From assembly GCF_000380505.1 (NCBI RefSeq), contig NZ_AQYH01000001.1, forward strand, positions 1 through 64,000: a stretch of 64,000 nt of DNA, written 5' to 3'. Positions 1-7,656 of this stretch are shown here, piece after piece (position 1 is the stretch's first letter; each line of letters begins with the position of its first letter). The translations under genes and the position numbers were made by a program. The notes beneath the pieces were generated by a model. That model was not told where the DNA came from and did no database searches. It saw only the letters and a program-made list of their open reading frames with translations. The DNA comes from Kaistia granuli DSM 23481. Lineage in GTDB: Bacteria; Pseudomonadota; Alphaproteobacteria; Rhizobiales; Kaistiaceae.

Positions 1-21
1 TAGGGCGTTTCTAGCTTGGCA

Positions 22-36
22 GTAAGTATTTGATTT
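22..36 (-). repeat. 15-bp motif shared with the tRNA-Phe 3' flank (copy 1)
   Basis: On the minus strand, 12 bases beyond the CCA end of tRNA-Thr, the sequence AAATCAAATACTTAC occurs. The identical 15-mer lies 15 bases beyond the CCA end of tRNA-Phe at 6729-6743, in the same orientation relative to the tRNA, and the match extends to 18 of 19 positions. Its position directly behind two tRNA genes suggests a termination, processing or integration-related sequence; the function is not known. Confidence 0.6.
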
Positions 37-48
37 TATTGAGGGAAA

Positions 49-123
<75 letters not shown>

Positions 124-677
124 GCTGCGGGGCAACGTCCCCGGACGGCGGTCTTACTGCCACAGCGAAGCGGCCGGATCAAGCCGCTCTCGCCTTGCTC
201 CCCAGCCTTTCGTCCAAGAAGTGCGAAATGTGCGAATAAATACCGGAAATCGGACTTGCAGCGGGCGAGGACCGGCGCGGAACCACGGCTCTGCCAACGC
301 AGAGTCTATCGCAACGGGCCGGGCGGCGGCAGACCGGACGCTCGGGATGAGGCAGCCGGCTGTCGAGCCGGAGGCGCATGCGAGGACAGCTCTGCCAGGA
401 TTTGATCTATAGTGGTCCGATCACGCCGTCGCCTCGATGGGCGAGGTTGTGCTACGTCCCTCGCGATCGGCCGCAGGGGCCGAAGTGCAAAGCGGAGCAG
501 GAAGAAGCCGGCCTACAATCGCGAGACGCGGGACGAACCAGCCGGATACGATCAGGCAAAACTCAGAGCTAGCCAGACCGAAACTGTCACTCCGGGCCGA
601 ATTGCCGGAAGGCCCAAGCCTCAGACTTCAAAGCCGCAAGTTCAAAGACTCAGAAACACAAGACGATCCAGACCTTC
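124..677. other. Intergenic region, no gene recognised
   Basis: About 550 bases between tRNA-Thr (minus) and the small plus-strand gene at 678. Short open frames exist in several frames but none has a ribosome binding site, a coherent composition or a recognisable product. The tRNA-Thr promoter must lie in the first hundred bases, read on the minus strand, and the promoter of the murA cluster probably lies near the far end, but I cannot point to convincing hexamers. Confidence 0.5.
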
Positions 678-1082
678 ATGACCGATCCCGACGCTGCCGA
701 CAAAACCAAGTTGAAGGCTGCCATCGCCGCGACCTCCGCCGGCGAGAGCGCGAACACCCAGGCACCGGATGCCGGGACGATCCCGGCGGGCGCGGAAGGC
801 TTCGGCGAGGCCGTCCCGACCGCAATGCCTTCTGGCGTTTCCACCGGCGCGTCAGCACCGGCTGCGGATGAAGCGAACGCTTCGGATGCCGTGGCCGCGC
901 CGGGAGATGTGTCCGCCGCCGGCAAGCCTTCCGCCGCCAAGGCCTCGGTGGCCCGCGCGGCGAAGGCGCAGGAGGATCGGCTCGCGGCGGCGCTCCGCGC
1001 CAATCTCGCCCGCCGGAAGGCGGCGTCGCGCGCGGCCCGTCAGGCCGGGCAGCAAACCGATGCCGACGATCCCGACGCCTGA
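678..1082 (+). CDS. Small hypothetical protein upstream of murA
   Basis: A 134-residue protein. The N-terminal two thirds is low-complexity Ala/Gly/Pro/Ser sequence without a signal peptide. The C-terminal third (about residues 85-125) is basic and helix-prone, with the pattern EDRLAAALRANLARRKAAS followed by Arg/Ala-rich residues. Small proteins with such an 'AALRxNLxRRK' end are, to my recollection, often found directly upstream of murA in rhizobia, which supports this frame. Function unknown; the basic tail could bind nucleic acid or a protein partner. The start is uncertain because the low-complexity N-terminus could be shorter. Confidence 0.6.
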   Translation: MTDPDAADKTKLKAAIAATSAGESANTQAPDAGTIPAGAEGFGEAVPTAMPSGVSTGASAPAADEANASDAVAAPGDVSAAGKPSAAKASVARAAKAQEDRLAAALRANLARRKAASRAARQAGQQTDADDPDA

Positions 1083-1211
1083 GCGAAAATCAAGCCGGCT
1101 TTTCCTTGTATCAGCCGCATTCCTGCATTAGAGCGACTACCATCCGGGGTGGGGCACGCATTCAATGTTCGCCGCTGCTCGACACCTTCGCTTCGAAAGG
1201 CTTGGCTGCTC

Positions 1212-2501
1212 ATGGACAGAATCCGCATCGTCGGTGGCGCGCGTCTGAACGGCACGATCCCGATCTCCGGCGCCAAGAACGCGGCCTTGCCGCTGATGAT
1301 CGCGAGCCTGTTGACCGACGAGACGCTGACGCTGGCCAATCTGCCGCGGCTCGCCGACGTCGCCCAGCTGAAGCGGATCCTCGGCAATCACGGCGTGGAC
1401 ATGACGGTGGCCGGCAAGCGCCTCGGCGAAGCGGAGCTCTCCGGCGAGACGGTGCATCTGACCGCCCGCACCATCGTCGACACGACGGCGCCCTATGAGC
1501 TGGTCTCGGCGATGCGGGCGAGCTTCTGGGTGATCGGCCCGCTCGTCGCCCGCGAGGGCTTCGCCAAGGTTTCGCTGCCCGGCGGCTGCGCCATCGGCAC
1601 CCGTCCGGTCGATCTGTTCCTCGAGGCGCTGCAGGCGCTGGGCGCCGAAATCGACATCGAGGGCGGCTATGTCATCGCCCGCGCCCCGGACGGCCTCAAG
1701 GGCGCCCATGTTACCTTCCCGAAGGTCTCGGTCGGCGCCACCCATGTGACGCTGATGGCGGCGACGCTCGCCAAGGGCGAGACGATCATCGAGAACGCGG
1801 CGCGCGAGCCGGAAGTCGTCGATCTCGCCGAGTGCCTGATCAAGATGGGCGCCAAGATCACCGGCGCCGGCACGTCGACCATCCGCATCGAGGGCGTCAC
1901 CCGCCTGAACGGCGCGCGCCATTCGGTCATGCCGGACCGCATCGAGGCGGGCACCTATGCCATGGCCGTCACCATGACGGGCGGCGACGTGCTGCTCGAA
2001 GGCGCCCGCGCCGACGATCTCAAGCGGCCGATTGAAATCCTCCGCGAGGTCGGCGCCGAGATCACCGAGACGAATGAGGGCCTGCGCGTCTACCGCAACG
2101 GCGCCGATCTGAAGCCGGTCAATATCTCGACCGAGCCGTTCCCGGGCTTCCCGACCGATCTGCAGGCGCAGCTGATGGCGCTGGTGACGCGGGCAGAGGG
2201 CACCTCGGTGATTCGCGAGACGATCTTCGAGAACCGCTTCATGCACGTGCAGGAACTCGCCCGCTTCGGCGCCGAGATCCATCTCGACGGCCAGAACGCC
2301 ACCGTTGTCGGTGTGCCGCGCCTGAAGGGCGCGCCCGTCATGGCAACCGATCTGCGCGCCTCCGTGTCGCTCGTCATCGCCGGCCTGGTGGCCGAGGGGG
2401 AGACGATCGTCAACCGCGTCTACCATCTCGATCGCGGCTTCGAGCGGCTCGAGGACAAGCTGTCGCGCTGCGGCGCGACGATCGAGCGGATTTCGGGCTG
2501 A
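1212..2501 (+). CDS. murA: UDP-N-acetylglucosamine 1-carboxyvinyltransferase
   Basis: MurA transfers enolpyruvate from PEP to UDP-GlcNAc, the first committed step of cytoplasmic peptidoglycan precursor synthesis. The protein is 429 residues, close to the 419 of E. coli MurA. Start chosen at the ATG giving [14 protein letters not shown]; an upstream in-frame ATG at 1149 adds non-conserved sequence. Visible signatures are SGAKNAALP at residues 20-27 (Lys22 and Asn23 of the substrate site) and the PEP-binding loop [13 protein letters not shown] with catalytic Cys126. Because this Cys is present rather than Asp, the enzyme is expected to be fosfomycin-sensitive. The EPSP-synthase fold covers the whole length. 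It opens the housekeeping run that continues through yacG. Confidence 0.97.
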   Translation: MDRIRIVGGARLNGTIPISGAKNAALPLMIASLLTDETLTLANLPRLADVAQLKRILGNHGVDMTVAGKRLGEAELSGETVHLTARTIVDTTAPYELVSAMRASFWVIGPLVAREGFAKVSLPGGCAIGTRPVDLFLEALQALGAEIDIEGGYVIARAPDGLKGAHVTFPKVSVGATHVTLMAATLAKGETIIENAAREPEVVDLAECLIKMGAKITGAGTSTIRIEGVTRLNGARHSVMPDRIEAGTYAMAVTMTGGDVLLEGARADDLKRPIEILREVGAEITETNEGLRVYRNGADLKPVNISTEPFPGFPTDLQAQLMALVTRAEGTSVIRETIFENRFMHVQELARFGAEIHLDGQNATVVGVPRLKGAPVMATDLRASVSLVIAGLVAEGETIVNRVYHLDRGFERLEDKLSRCGATIERISG

Positions 2502-2570
2502 TTGCCGGCGCGACGGGTCAACTGGCGGCTTTCCGCAAACGACCTGTTGCGGAGTAGCCACACAGTCCCT

Positions 2571-2602
2571 ACCTGTCGGATCAAGTAAACAGGCCGACAG
2601 GT
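2571..2602 (+). promoter_or_regulatory. Inverted repeat over the DUF2948 ribosome binding site
   Basis: ACCTGTCGG (2571-2579) and CCGACAGGT (2594-2602) form a perfect 9-bp inverted repeat with a 14-base loop. The right arm contains the only purine-rich stretch (ACAGGTG) upstream of the ATG at 2609. If formed in RNA the stem would mask the ribosome binding site; as DNA it could be an operator. Nothing in the window identifies a binding protein. Confidence 0.45.
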
Positions 2603-2608
2603 GTCACC

Positions 2609-3067
2609 ATGGATCAGCTTAAACTCGCCGCGTTCGACGCCGAGGACCTCGCCGTCGTTTCCGCTCACGTTCAGGACGCGGTACTGAAGGTTGGCGACAT
2701 CGCCTTCATTCCGAAGGAAAAGCGTTTTGCCGGCGTCATCAACCGCTTCGTCTGGGAAAAGCAGGCGGAGGGCCCGTCGAGCAAGAAGAACTGGGAGCGA
2801 CGTCGTTCGGGCTTCCATTTTGACCGCGTCCTCGCGGTCCGTTCGAGCGGCATCGACCGCAGCCGGCCCGACGCCGTTCTCGATCTTCTCGCCATCGCCT
2901 TCGAGCCCGGCGACGAACCGGCCGGCACGATCACGCTGATCTTCGCCGGCGGCGGCGCCATCGCGCTCGACGTCGAGTGCATCGAGGCGGCTGTCCGCGA
3001 TCTCGGTCCCGCCTGGTCGACCCATTGCTGCCCCGAGCACAGCCTCGGCGAAGAAACCACCGCCTGA
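2609..3067 (+). CDS. DUF2948 family protein
   Basis: A 152-residue protein starting MDQLKLAAFDAEDLAVVSAHVQDAV, typical of DUF2948. The family is largely restricted to alphaproteobacteria and of unknown function. The conserved middle (IAFIPKEKRFAGVINRFVWE, about residues 31-50) and a C-terminal ALDVECIEA segment are visible. There is no signal peptide or membrane segment, so it is probably cytoplasmic. It sits between murA and hisD in the same direction, an order I recognise from rhizobial genomes, but the neighbours do not reveal its role. An inverted repeat overlaps its ribosome binding region. Confidence 0.85.
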   Translation: MDQLKLAAFDAEDLAVVSAHVQDAVLKVGDIAFIPKEKRFAGVINRFVWEKQAEGPSSKKNWERRRSGFHFDRVLAVRSSGIDRSRPDAVLDLLAIAFEPGDEPAGTITLIFAGGGAIALDVECIEAAVRDLGPAWSTHCCPEHSLGEETTA

Positions 3068-3215
3068 CGACGCGGATGGCGGGGAGCGGGCGTGCCTGAC
3101 GCGTCCGCCCCGTTCAGCTTCGGCGAGCCGGTGTTCCCGCCTGCTGCCTTTTGCGGCCTTTCCCCTCCGCCCGAACCGCGCTAGAGACGACGCTCGCATC
3201 TGAGGAGCCGACGTC

Positions 3216-4508
3216 TTGGCCATTCGCCTGTCCCAAACCGATCCCGATTTCGAGGCGCGCTTCCGCGCGTTGCTTGCCGCCAAGCGCGAGGTCTCGGAAG
3301 ATGTCGACGCCACGGTGCGCGGCATCCTGGCCGATGTTCGGGCGCGCGGCGACGCCGCCGTGCTCGACTATACGGCGCGCTTCGACCGGCTGGAGCTTGC
3401 GGCCGGGGCGTTGCGCATCTCGGACGCCGAGTTCGAGGCGGCGGACAAGCTCGTCGACGACCGCACCCGCGCCGCCCTCGTCCTGGCGCGCGACCGCATC
3501 CAGTCGCACCACGCCCGCCAGAAGCCGGTCGACGATCGCTACACCGATGCGCTCGGCGTCGAGCTCGGTTCGCGCTGGACGGCGATCGAGGCCGTCGGCC
3601 TCTATGTGCCGGGCGGCACCGCCTCCTATCCGAGCTCGGTGCTGATGAACGCCGTGCCGGCCAAGGTCGCCGGCGTCGATCGGCTCGTCATGGTGGTGCC
3701 GACGCCCGATGGCGTGGTCAATCCGCTGGTGCTGGTCGCGGCCCGGCTCGCCGGTGTCGACGAGCTCTACCGCATCGGTGGCGCCCAGGCCGTTGCCGCG
3801 CTCGCCTATGGCACGGACACCATCAAGCCGGTCTACAAGATCGTTGGCCCGGGCAATGCCTATGTCGCGGCGGCCAAGCGCCAGGTGTTCGGCACGGTCG
3901 GCATCGATATGATCGCCGGCCCGTCGGAAGTGCTGGTGATCGCCGATGGCGACAACGATCCCGACTGGATCGCCGCCGATCTTCTGGCGCAGGCCGAGCA
4001 TGACACGGCGGCGCAGTCGATCCTGATGACGGATGATCCGAAGCTCGCCGACGCGGTCGAGCAGGCGGTCGAACGCCAGCTCAAGAGCCTGCCGCGCGGC
4101 GAGACGGCGGCGGCGAGCTGGCGCGACTATGGCGCGATCATCGTTGTCGCCTCGCTCGAGGACGCCGTGCCGCTGTCCGACCGCATGGCGCCGGAACATC
4201 TCGAAATCGCCGTCGCCGATCCGGAGCCGCTGGTCGAGAAGGTGCGCAATGCCGGCGCGATCTTCGTCGGCCGGACGACGCCGGAAGTGATCGGCGATTA
4301 TGTCGGCGGATCCAACCATGTGCTGCCGACGGCGCGCTCGGCCCGCTTCTCGTCCGGCCTCTCTGTGCTCGACTTCATGAAGCGGACTTCGATCCTCAGG
4401 ACCGGGCCGGAGCAGCTTCGCGTGCTCGGACCGGCGGCGATCGCCTTGGCCGAGGCCGAAGGGCTGGGCGCCCATGCCCGCTCGGTGGCGATCCGGCTCA
4501 ATCTGTAG
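3216..4508 (+). CDS. hisD: Histidinol dehydrogenase
   Basis: HisD catalyses the last two steps of histidine synthesis, oxidising L-histidinol to L-histidine with two NAD+ at a zinc site. The 430-residue length is normal. The start is a TTG at 3216 behind a GAGGAG ribosome binding site at 3202-3207. Recognisable blocks are [31 protein letters not shown], the NAD-site GPGNAYV, and the catalytic/zinc region including [17 protein letters not shown] (Glu-His pair) and GSNHVLPT. It is not with other his genes; in alphaproteobacteria hisD commonly sits apart in this murA-UPF0262 neighbourhood. Confidence 0.97.
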   Translation: MAIRLSQTDPDFEARFRALLAAKREVSEDVDATVRGILADVRARGDAAVLDYTARFDRLELAAGALRISDAEFEAADKLVDDRTRAALVLARDRIQSHHARQKPVDDRYTDALGVELGSRWTAIEAVGLYVPGGTASYPSSVLMNAVPAKVAGVDRLVMVVPTPDGVVNPLVLVAARLAGVDELYRIGGAQAVAALAYGTDTIKPVYKIVGPGNAYVAAAKRQVFGTVGIDMIAGPSEVLVIADGDNDPDWIAADLLAQAEHDTAAQSILMTDDPKLADAVEQAVERQLKSLPRGETAAASWRDYGAIIVVASLEDAVPLSDRMAPEHLEIAVADPEPLVEKVRNAGAIFVGRTTPEVIGDYVGGSNHVLPTARSARFSSGLSVLDFMKRTSILRTGPEQLRVLGPAAIALAEAEGLGAHARSVAIRLNL

Positions 4509-4528
4509 CAGGATCGAGCCGCCGATCG

Positions 4529-5038
4529 ATGAACGCGGAACCCGACATGGCCAACGCTTCCGAGCCTGAGATCGCCGGCAAGCTCGTTGCCGTCGACCTC
4601 GATGGCGCGACCCTTGGCCGTGCCTCGGCCGATGTCGATCACGAGCGCCGGATCGCCATCTACGATCTGGTCGAGGACAACCGCTTCACGCTGCCGGATC
4701 ATCCCGCCAGCGGCTACCGACTGCATCTCGCCATCCTCGAGAACCGGCTCGTCTTCGACGTCCGCGACGAGGGGGACGCGCCGCTGATCCTGCACGCGCT
4801 GTCGCTGACGCCGCTTCGGAAGATCGTGCGCGACTATTTCCTGATCTGCGACAGCTATTACGCCGCGATCCGGACCGCGACGCCGAGCCAGATCGAGACG
4901 ATCGACATGGGGCGGCGCGGCGTGCATGACGACGGCTCGCGCCTGCTGATGCAGCGTCTCGCCGGCAAGATCCTGGTCGATTTCGAGACGGCGCGGCGTC
5001 TGTTCACGCTGATCTGCGCGCTGCACTGGAAAGGCTGA
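4529..5038 (+). CDS. UPF0262 family protein
   Basis: A 169-residue protein of the UPF0262 family, known almost only from alphaproteobacteria and without an assigned function. Diagnostic segments are [21 protein letters not shown], the central [43 protein letters not shown] and the C-terminal [16 protein letters not shown]. It starts at the ATG at 4529, 20 bases after hisD; an internal ATG at 4547 is also possible and would remove a six-residue leader. It is soluble. The close spacing to hisD and to the phosphatase gene (3 bases) indicates one transcript. Confidence 0.88.
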   Translation: MNAEPDMANASEPEIAGKLVAVDLDGATLGRASADVDHERRIAIYDLVEDNRFTLPDHPASGYRLHLAILENRLVFDVRDEGDAPLILHALSLTPLRKIVRDYFLICDSYYAAIRTATPSQIETIDMGRRGVHDDGSRLLMQRLAGKILVDFETARRLFTLICALHWKG

Positions 5039-5041
5039 ACC

Positions 5042-5521
5042 TTGGCCGCAGCCGATGCTCCGGGTGTGCTCCAGCCCCGCGATGCGCGGCCACCGGCCTC
5101 CGTGCTGTTCATGTGCGGCATGAACGCCATCCGCTCGCCGATGGCGGCGGCGATCACGGCGCAATTGTTTCCCCGCCTCTATGTCGCCTCCGCCGGCGTG
5201 CGCAAGGGCGATCCCGATTCCTTCGTCACGGTCGTCATGGAGGAAAGCGGTCTCGATCTGGCGCGCCACCGACCGCATACGATCGAGGAGCTCGAGGACA
5301 CGAATTTCGATCTCGTGGTGACGCTGTCGCCGCAGGCGCATCACCGCGCGCTGGAGCTCACGCGCACCATGGCGGTCATGGTCGAGTATTGGCCGACACC
5401 GGATCCGACGCTGGTCAGCGGCACGCGCGAACAGATCCTCGACGCCTATCGCGATGTCCGCGACCAGCTGCGGACGCGCATCAAGGAACGCTTCGGCTGG
5501 ACGCCGCTGCCGAGCGGCTAG
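5042..5521 (+). CDS. Low-molecular-weight phosphatase family protein
   Basis: A 159-residue protein with the LMW tyrosine phosphatase/ArsC fold. The catalytic CX5R loop reads CGMNAIRS (Cys25 to Arg31), and a late Asp-Pro pair in TPDPTL (around residue 120) fits the general acid. The start is TTG at 5042, three bases behind the UPF0262 stop. The substrate is not clear: it may dephosphorylate a tyrosine-phosphorylated protein or be an arsenate-reductase-like relative. Its fixed place between UPF0262 and maf in alphaproteobacteria argues for a housekeeping role rather than arsenic resistance, and no ars genes are near. Confidence 0.85.
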   Translation: MAAADAPGVLQPRDARPPASVLFMCGMNAIRSPMAAAITAQLFPRLYVASAGVRKGDPDSFVTVVMEESGLDLARHRPHTIEELEDTNFDLVVTLSPQAHHRALELTRTMAVMVEYWPTPDPTLVSGTREQILDAYRDVRDQLRTRIKERFGWTPLPSG

Positions 5522-5627
5522 GGAAGGGCGGCTGCGCGCCGCGCTCCTGTTTCCTTGCTCGGGCAATTCGGCTACGGTCCGGCCGCCGCCCCGCGCGGTA
5601 TCTCTCGACTCTCGACCGGACGGAAGA

Positions 5628-6251
5628 ATGACAGGCACTCCCAAACTCCTGCTGGCATCGGGCAGCCCGCGACGGCTGCAGCTCCTCGCCCAGGCAGGGT
5701 TGGAACCGGACAGTTTGCTGCCGACCTCGGTCGACGAAAGCCCGCTCAAGAACGAATTGCCGCGCAGCCTCGCCAAGCGGCTCGCCCGCACCAAGGCGGA
5801 CGCGGCGCGGGGCATGGCGGCGCGCACGCCCGATTTCGCCGACAGCTACATTCTCGCCGCCGATACGGTGGTCGCCGTCGGCCGGCGCATCCTGCCCAAG
5901 GCGGAGTTCCACGACCAGGCGGCGGAGTGCATCCGCATGCTCTCCGGCCGCTCGCACCGGGTCTACACCGCCGTCTGCCTGCTGACGCCGAAGGGCGCCG
6001 TCCGCCAGCGCCTGGTCGAGACCAAGGTGCGCTTCAAGCGGCTTGGCCGGCCGGAGATCGATACCTATCTTGGTTCAGGAGAATGGCGCGACAAGGCGGG
6101 CGGATATGCCATCCAAGGCCTCGCCGGCACGTTCGTCGTCAAGCTGGTCGGATCCTACACATCCGTCGTCGGCCTGCCGCTCTACGAGACGATTGCCATG
6201 CTCGACGGGGAAGGCTTCCCCGTTCGCAAGGGCTGGCTCGGGCCGGCCTGA
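5628..6251 (+). CDS. maf: Maf-like nucleotide pyrophosphatase
   Basis: A 207-residue Maf/HAM1-superfamily protein. The family hydrolyses non-canonical or certain canonical nucleoside triphosphates (dTTP/UTP or m7GTP, depending on subtype) and has been linked to septum control. Motifs are [12 protein letters not shown] near the N-terminus (nucleotide/phosphate site), ADTVV in the middle with the catalytic Asp, [13 protein letters not shown], and [10 protein letters not shown] near the C-terminus. Start taken at ATG 5628, since the upstream open frame lacks similarity. It lies about 100 bases after the phosphatase gene and 15 bases before yacG. Confidence 0.93.
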   Translation: MTGTPKLLLASGSPRRLQLLAQAGLEPDSLLPTSVDESPLKNELPRSLAKRLARTKADAARGMAARTPDFADSYILAADTVVAVGRRILPKAEFHDQAAECIRMLSGRSHRVYTAVCLLTPKGAVRQRLVETKVRFKRLGRPEIDTYLGSGEWRDKAGGYAIQGLAGTFVVKLVGSYTSVVGLPLYETIAMLDGEGFPVRKGWLGPA

Positions 6252-6266
6252 CAAGGACAGATACCC

Positions 6267-6482
6267 ATGACTGACGACAACAAGCCCGCTGCCCCGAAGG
6301 TCGCGGAGATCCTGCCTTTGCGCGCCCCGCGACCCTGCGCCAATTGCGGCAAGGACACGGTTCGCGCCTTCTATCCGTTCTGCTCGAAGCGCTGCAAGGA
6401 TGTCGACCTGCATCGCTGGCTGTCGGGCGCCTATGCCATCCCGGTCGTCGAGCGGGACGCCGGCAATGACGAGGATGATTGA
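6267..6482 (+). CDS. yacG: DNA gyrase inhibitor YacG
   Basis: A 71-residue zinc protein. Ligands are visible as C24-x2-C27 and C39-x3-C43 (CANCGKD...FCSKRC), followed by the conserved DLHRWLSGAYAIP segment. In E. coli YacG binds gyrase B and inhibits its DNA activities. The gene follows maf by 15 bases and ends the housekeeping transcript before tRNA-Phe. The acidic C-terminal tail (NDEDD) is normal for rhizobial members. Confidence 0.93.
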   Translation: MTDDNKPAAPKVAEILPLRAPRPCANCGKDTVRAFYPFCSKRCKDVDLHRWLSGAYAIPVVERDAGNDEDD

Positions 6483-6637
6483 GGCTGGCCGACCGGCCAT
6501 TCCGCCGGCCCGGATAAAATCCGGAGTTTGTTCACAGGCTGTGATCTTCTGGCTCCCGCCCTCTGGACACGTTCTGAAGCGTCGCCTATAAGGCCGTGAC
6601 TTCGCGACTGACCCACGTTTTCCGGGTCAATCGCTGG

Positions 6638-6713
6638 GCCCAGATAGCTCAGTTGGTAGAGCAGCGGATTGAAAATCCGCGTGTCCGTGGTTCGAATCCG
6701 CGTCTGGGCACCA
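6638..6713 (+). tRNA. tRNA-Phe (anticodon GAA)
   Basis: A complete 76-base tRNA with encoded CCA. Acceptor stem GCCCAGA/TCTGGGC, anticodon stem GCGGA/TCCGC around loop TTGAAAA giving anticodon GAA (phenylalanine), and T loop TTCGAAT are all present. tRNA-Phe is a frequent integration site for rhizobial integrative elements, which matters for reading the sequence directly behind it. Confidence 0.97.
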
Positions 6714-6728
6714 CCCTTTCTCCTAATG

Positions 6729-6743
6729 AAATCAAATACTTAC
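6729..6743 (+). repeat. 15-bp motif shared with the tRNA-Thr 3' flank (copy 2)
   Basis: AAATCAAATACTTAC, identical to the motif on the minus strand at 22-36 and in the same orientation and nearly the same distance behind the tRNA 3' end. It is followed immediately by the palindrome at 6744. Confidence 0.6.
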
Positions 6744-6766
6744 CAAGTCGCAAAGTTTGCGACTTG
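6744..6766. repeat. 23-base palindrome (11-bp arms)
   Basis: CAAGTCGCAAA and TTTGCGACTTG flank a single G. The arms are perfect. As RNA a 9-bp stem with a 5-base loop could form but no T-run follows, so it looks more like a DNA site for a dimeric protein or a recombinase core than a terminator. Confidence 0.5.
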
Positions 6767-6782
6767 ATCGCCGCGTGGGCCG

Positions 6783-6865
6783 CCATGTGCCACGGCTAAC
6801 CCCTTGATAATACACCACCCCACCACCGCCCCCGGCGAACCAATGGCACATGGATGGCACATGGA
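6783..6865. repeat. Iterons based on GGCACATGG
   Basis: TGGCACATGGA is repeated in tandem at 6844-6854 and 6855-6865, and its core is present inverted as CCATGTGCC at 6783-6791. Three copies of a 9-mer in 83 bases next to a palindrome and a tRNA end resemble the arm-type binding sites of tyrosine recombinases. This is inference; no recombinase gene is seen. Confidence 0.4.
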
Positions 6866-6975
6866 ATGCGCCACGGGATGGCTTGCTTCCAACGATTCCC
6901 AACAGACCCCCGCAAATCCACGCGACATCGATGCGACATGGTTCGGGGTAGCGCGGTCTGAATTCTGGCCACGAA

Positions 6976-7011
6976 AAAGCCCGGCCCCGTACGAACACAG
7001 AGCCGGGCTTT
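6976..7011 (-). terminator. Rho-independent terminator of the gene at 7024-7380
   Basis: On the minus strand AAAGCCCGGC and GCCGGGCTTT form a 10-bp stem around a 16-base loop, ending in a run of five T residues. It lies 12 bases after the stop codon of the crystallin-like gene. Confidence 0.8.
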
Positions 7012-7023
7012 GCCACCCGAGAA

Positions 7024-7380
7024 TTATTTGCAGTCGCAGACTGCTACGCCAGCTTCGTCATATTTGTGCTTCGGCGTCTCGCCCCTATAGTCGCTCCTAG
7101 TGCTCGGGAATTTGGCGTCCTCGTAAATTATCAGCTTGCAGGAGCCAGCGACCTTGCTCGACTTAAGGTTATTGAGCCAGCTCGGATCGTTGAAAGCTCG
7201 GTATTCCTTTTCAAGACCAGACGTTCCGTTGCTATGAAAAAATACGACATCGTTCGGCTGGATGATTCCTGCGGCGCCCTGGTAGTTTGGCTGCGAATAG
7301 ATCATGCACTGCGCATAAGCTGCGTTCGACACCATGGCTAACGCCGAAGCGGCTGCGACGGTAAGAGCTAGTTTCTTCAT
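7024..7380 (-). CDS. Small secreted beta/gamma-crystallin-like protein
   Basis: A 118-residue protein starting MKKLALTVAAASALAMVSNAAYA, a clear Sec signal peptide with an AxA cleavage site, preceded by ribosome binding site AGGGGAA. The mature part has two segments matching the Greek-key pattern Tyr-x4-Tyr/Phe-x-Gly/Ser: IYSQPNYQG at the start and IIYEDAKFPS in the second half. There are three cysteines near the end and one at the mature N-terminus. The family includes calcium-binding crystallins and I36-type protease inhibitors; which applies here is unknown. Codon use is less GC-rich than in neighbours, and the gene has its own terminator, so it may be a transferred cassette. Confidence 0.7.
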   Translation of the reverse strand: MKKLALTVAAASALAMVSNAAYAQCMIYSQPNYQGAAGIIQPNDVVFFHSNGTSGLEKEYRAFNDPSWLNNLKSSKVAGSCKLIIYEDAKFPSTRSDYRGETPKHKYDEAGVAVCDCK

Positions 7381-7656
7381 GATTCCCCTAAGGCCCGCGT
7401 ATAGCGGACGGTTCTCGTGGATACCAACGAGCGTCAAGCTCGCTGATTCAACCTGAACGCGCAATGAATGACGAGGCGGTCGGGGAGCGCGGTGGGCGGT
7501 TTTCCTCAAGCCGCCATCCTGAACACGTAGTCGAAGACGGGCGGGGAGATGGTGGTGGGTAGGCTTTTGCTTTCACATCGTGGATGAGCAAGCGAGCCCA
7601 TGCTACTGGCTTGAGGGCCAGCGACAGATTGTCGTGGCCTGTATGGAGCCGGACCC
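7381..7656. other. Intergenic region upstream of two divergent genes
   Basis: This 276-base gap separates the crystallin-like gene (minus) and the flavocytochrome gene (plus) and must hold both promoters. A minus-strand open frame runs in from the flavocytochrome gene and ends at 7506, but it has no initiation signal or recognisable product and I treat it as chance or a remnant. Confidence 0.4.

Larger units (their letters stand above)
6714..7023. other. Gap behind tRNA-Phe with palindromes and iterons; possible decayed integration region
   Basis: The 310 bases after tRNA-Phe hold no supported gene. They contain the AAATCAAATACTTAC motif also found behind tRNA-Thr, then a near-perfect 23-base palindrome, then short iterons built on GGCACATGG, and finally the terminator of the minus-strand gene at 7024. 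Composition is less GC-rich than the flanks. No integrase gene is present in the window, so a remnant of an integrative element is an inference from position and repeat structure only. Confidence 0.4.

Noticed and set aside
1137-2561. A 474-codon minus-strand frame opposite murA
   Set aside because: murA is unmistakable on the plus strand with all active-site motifs; the minus frame matches nothing.
6744-6766. Palindrome behind tRNA-Phe as a rho-independent terminator
   Set aside because: The dyad is nearly spacerless and no T-run follows; it fits a protein-binding site better.
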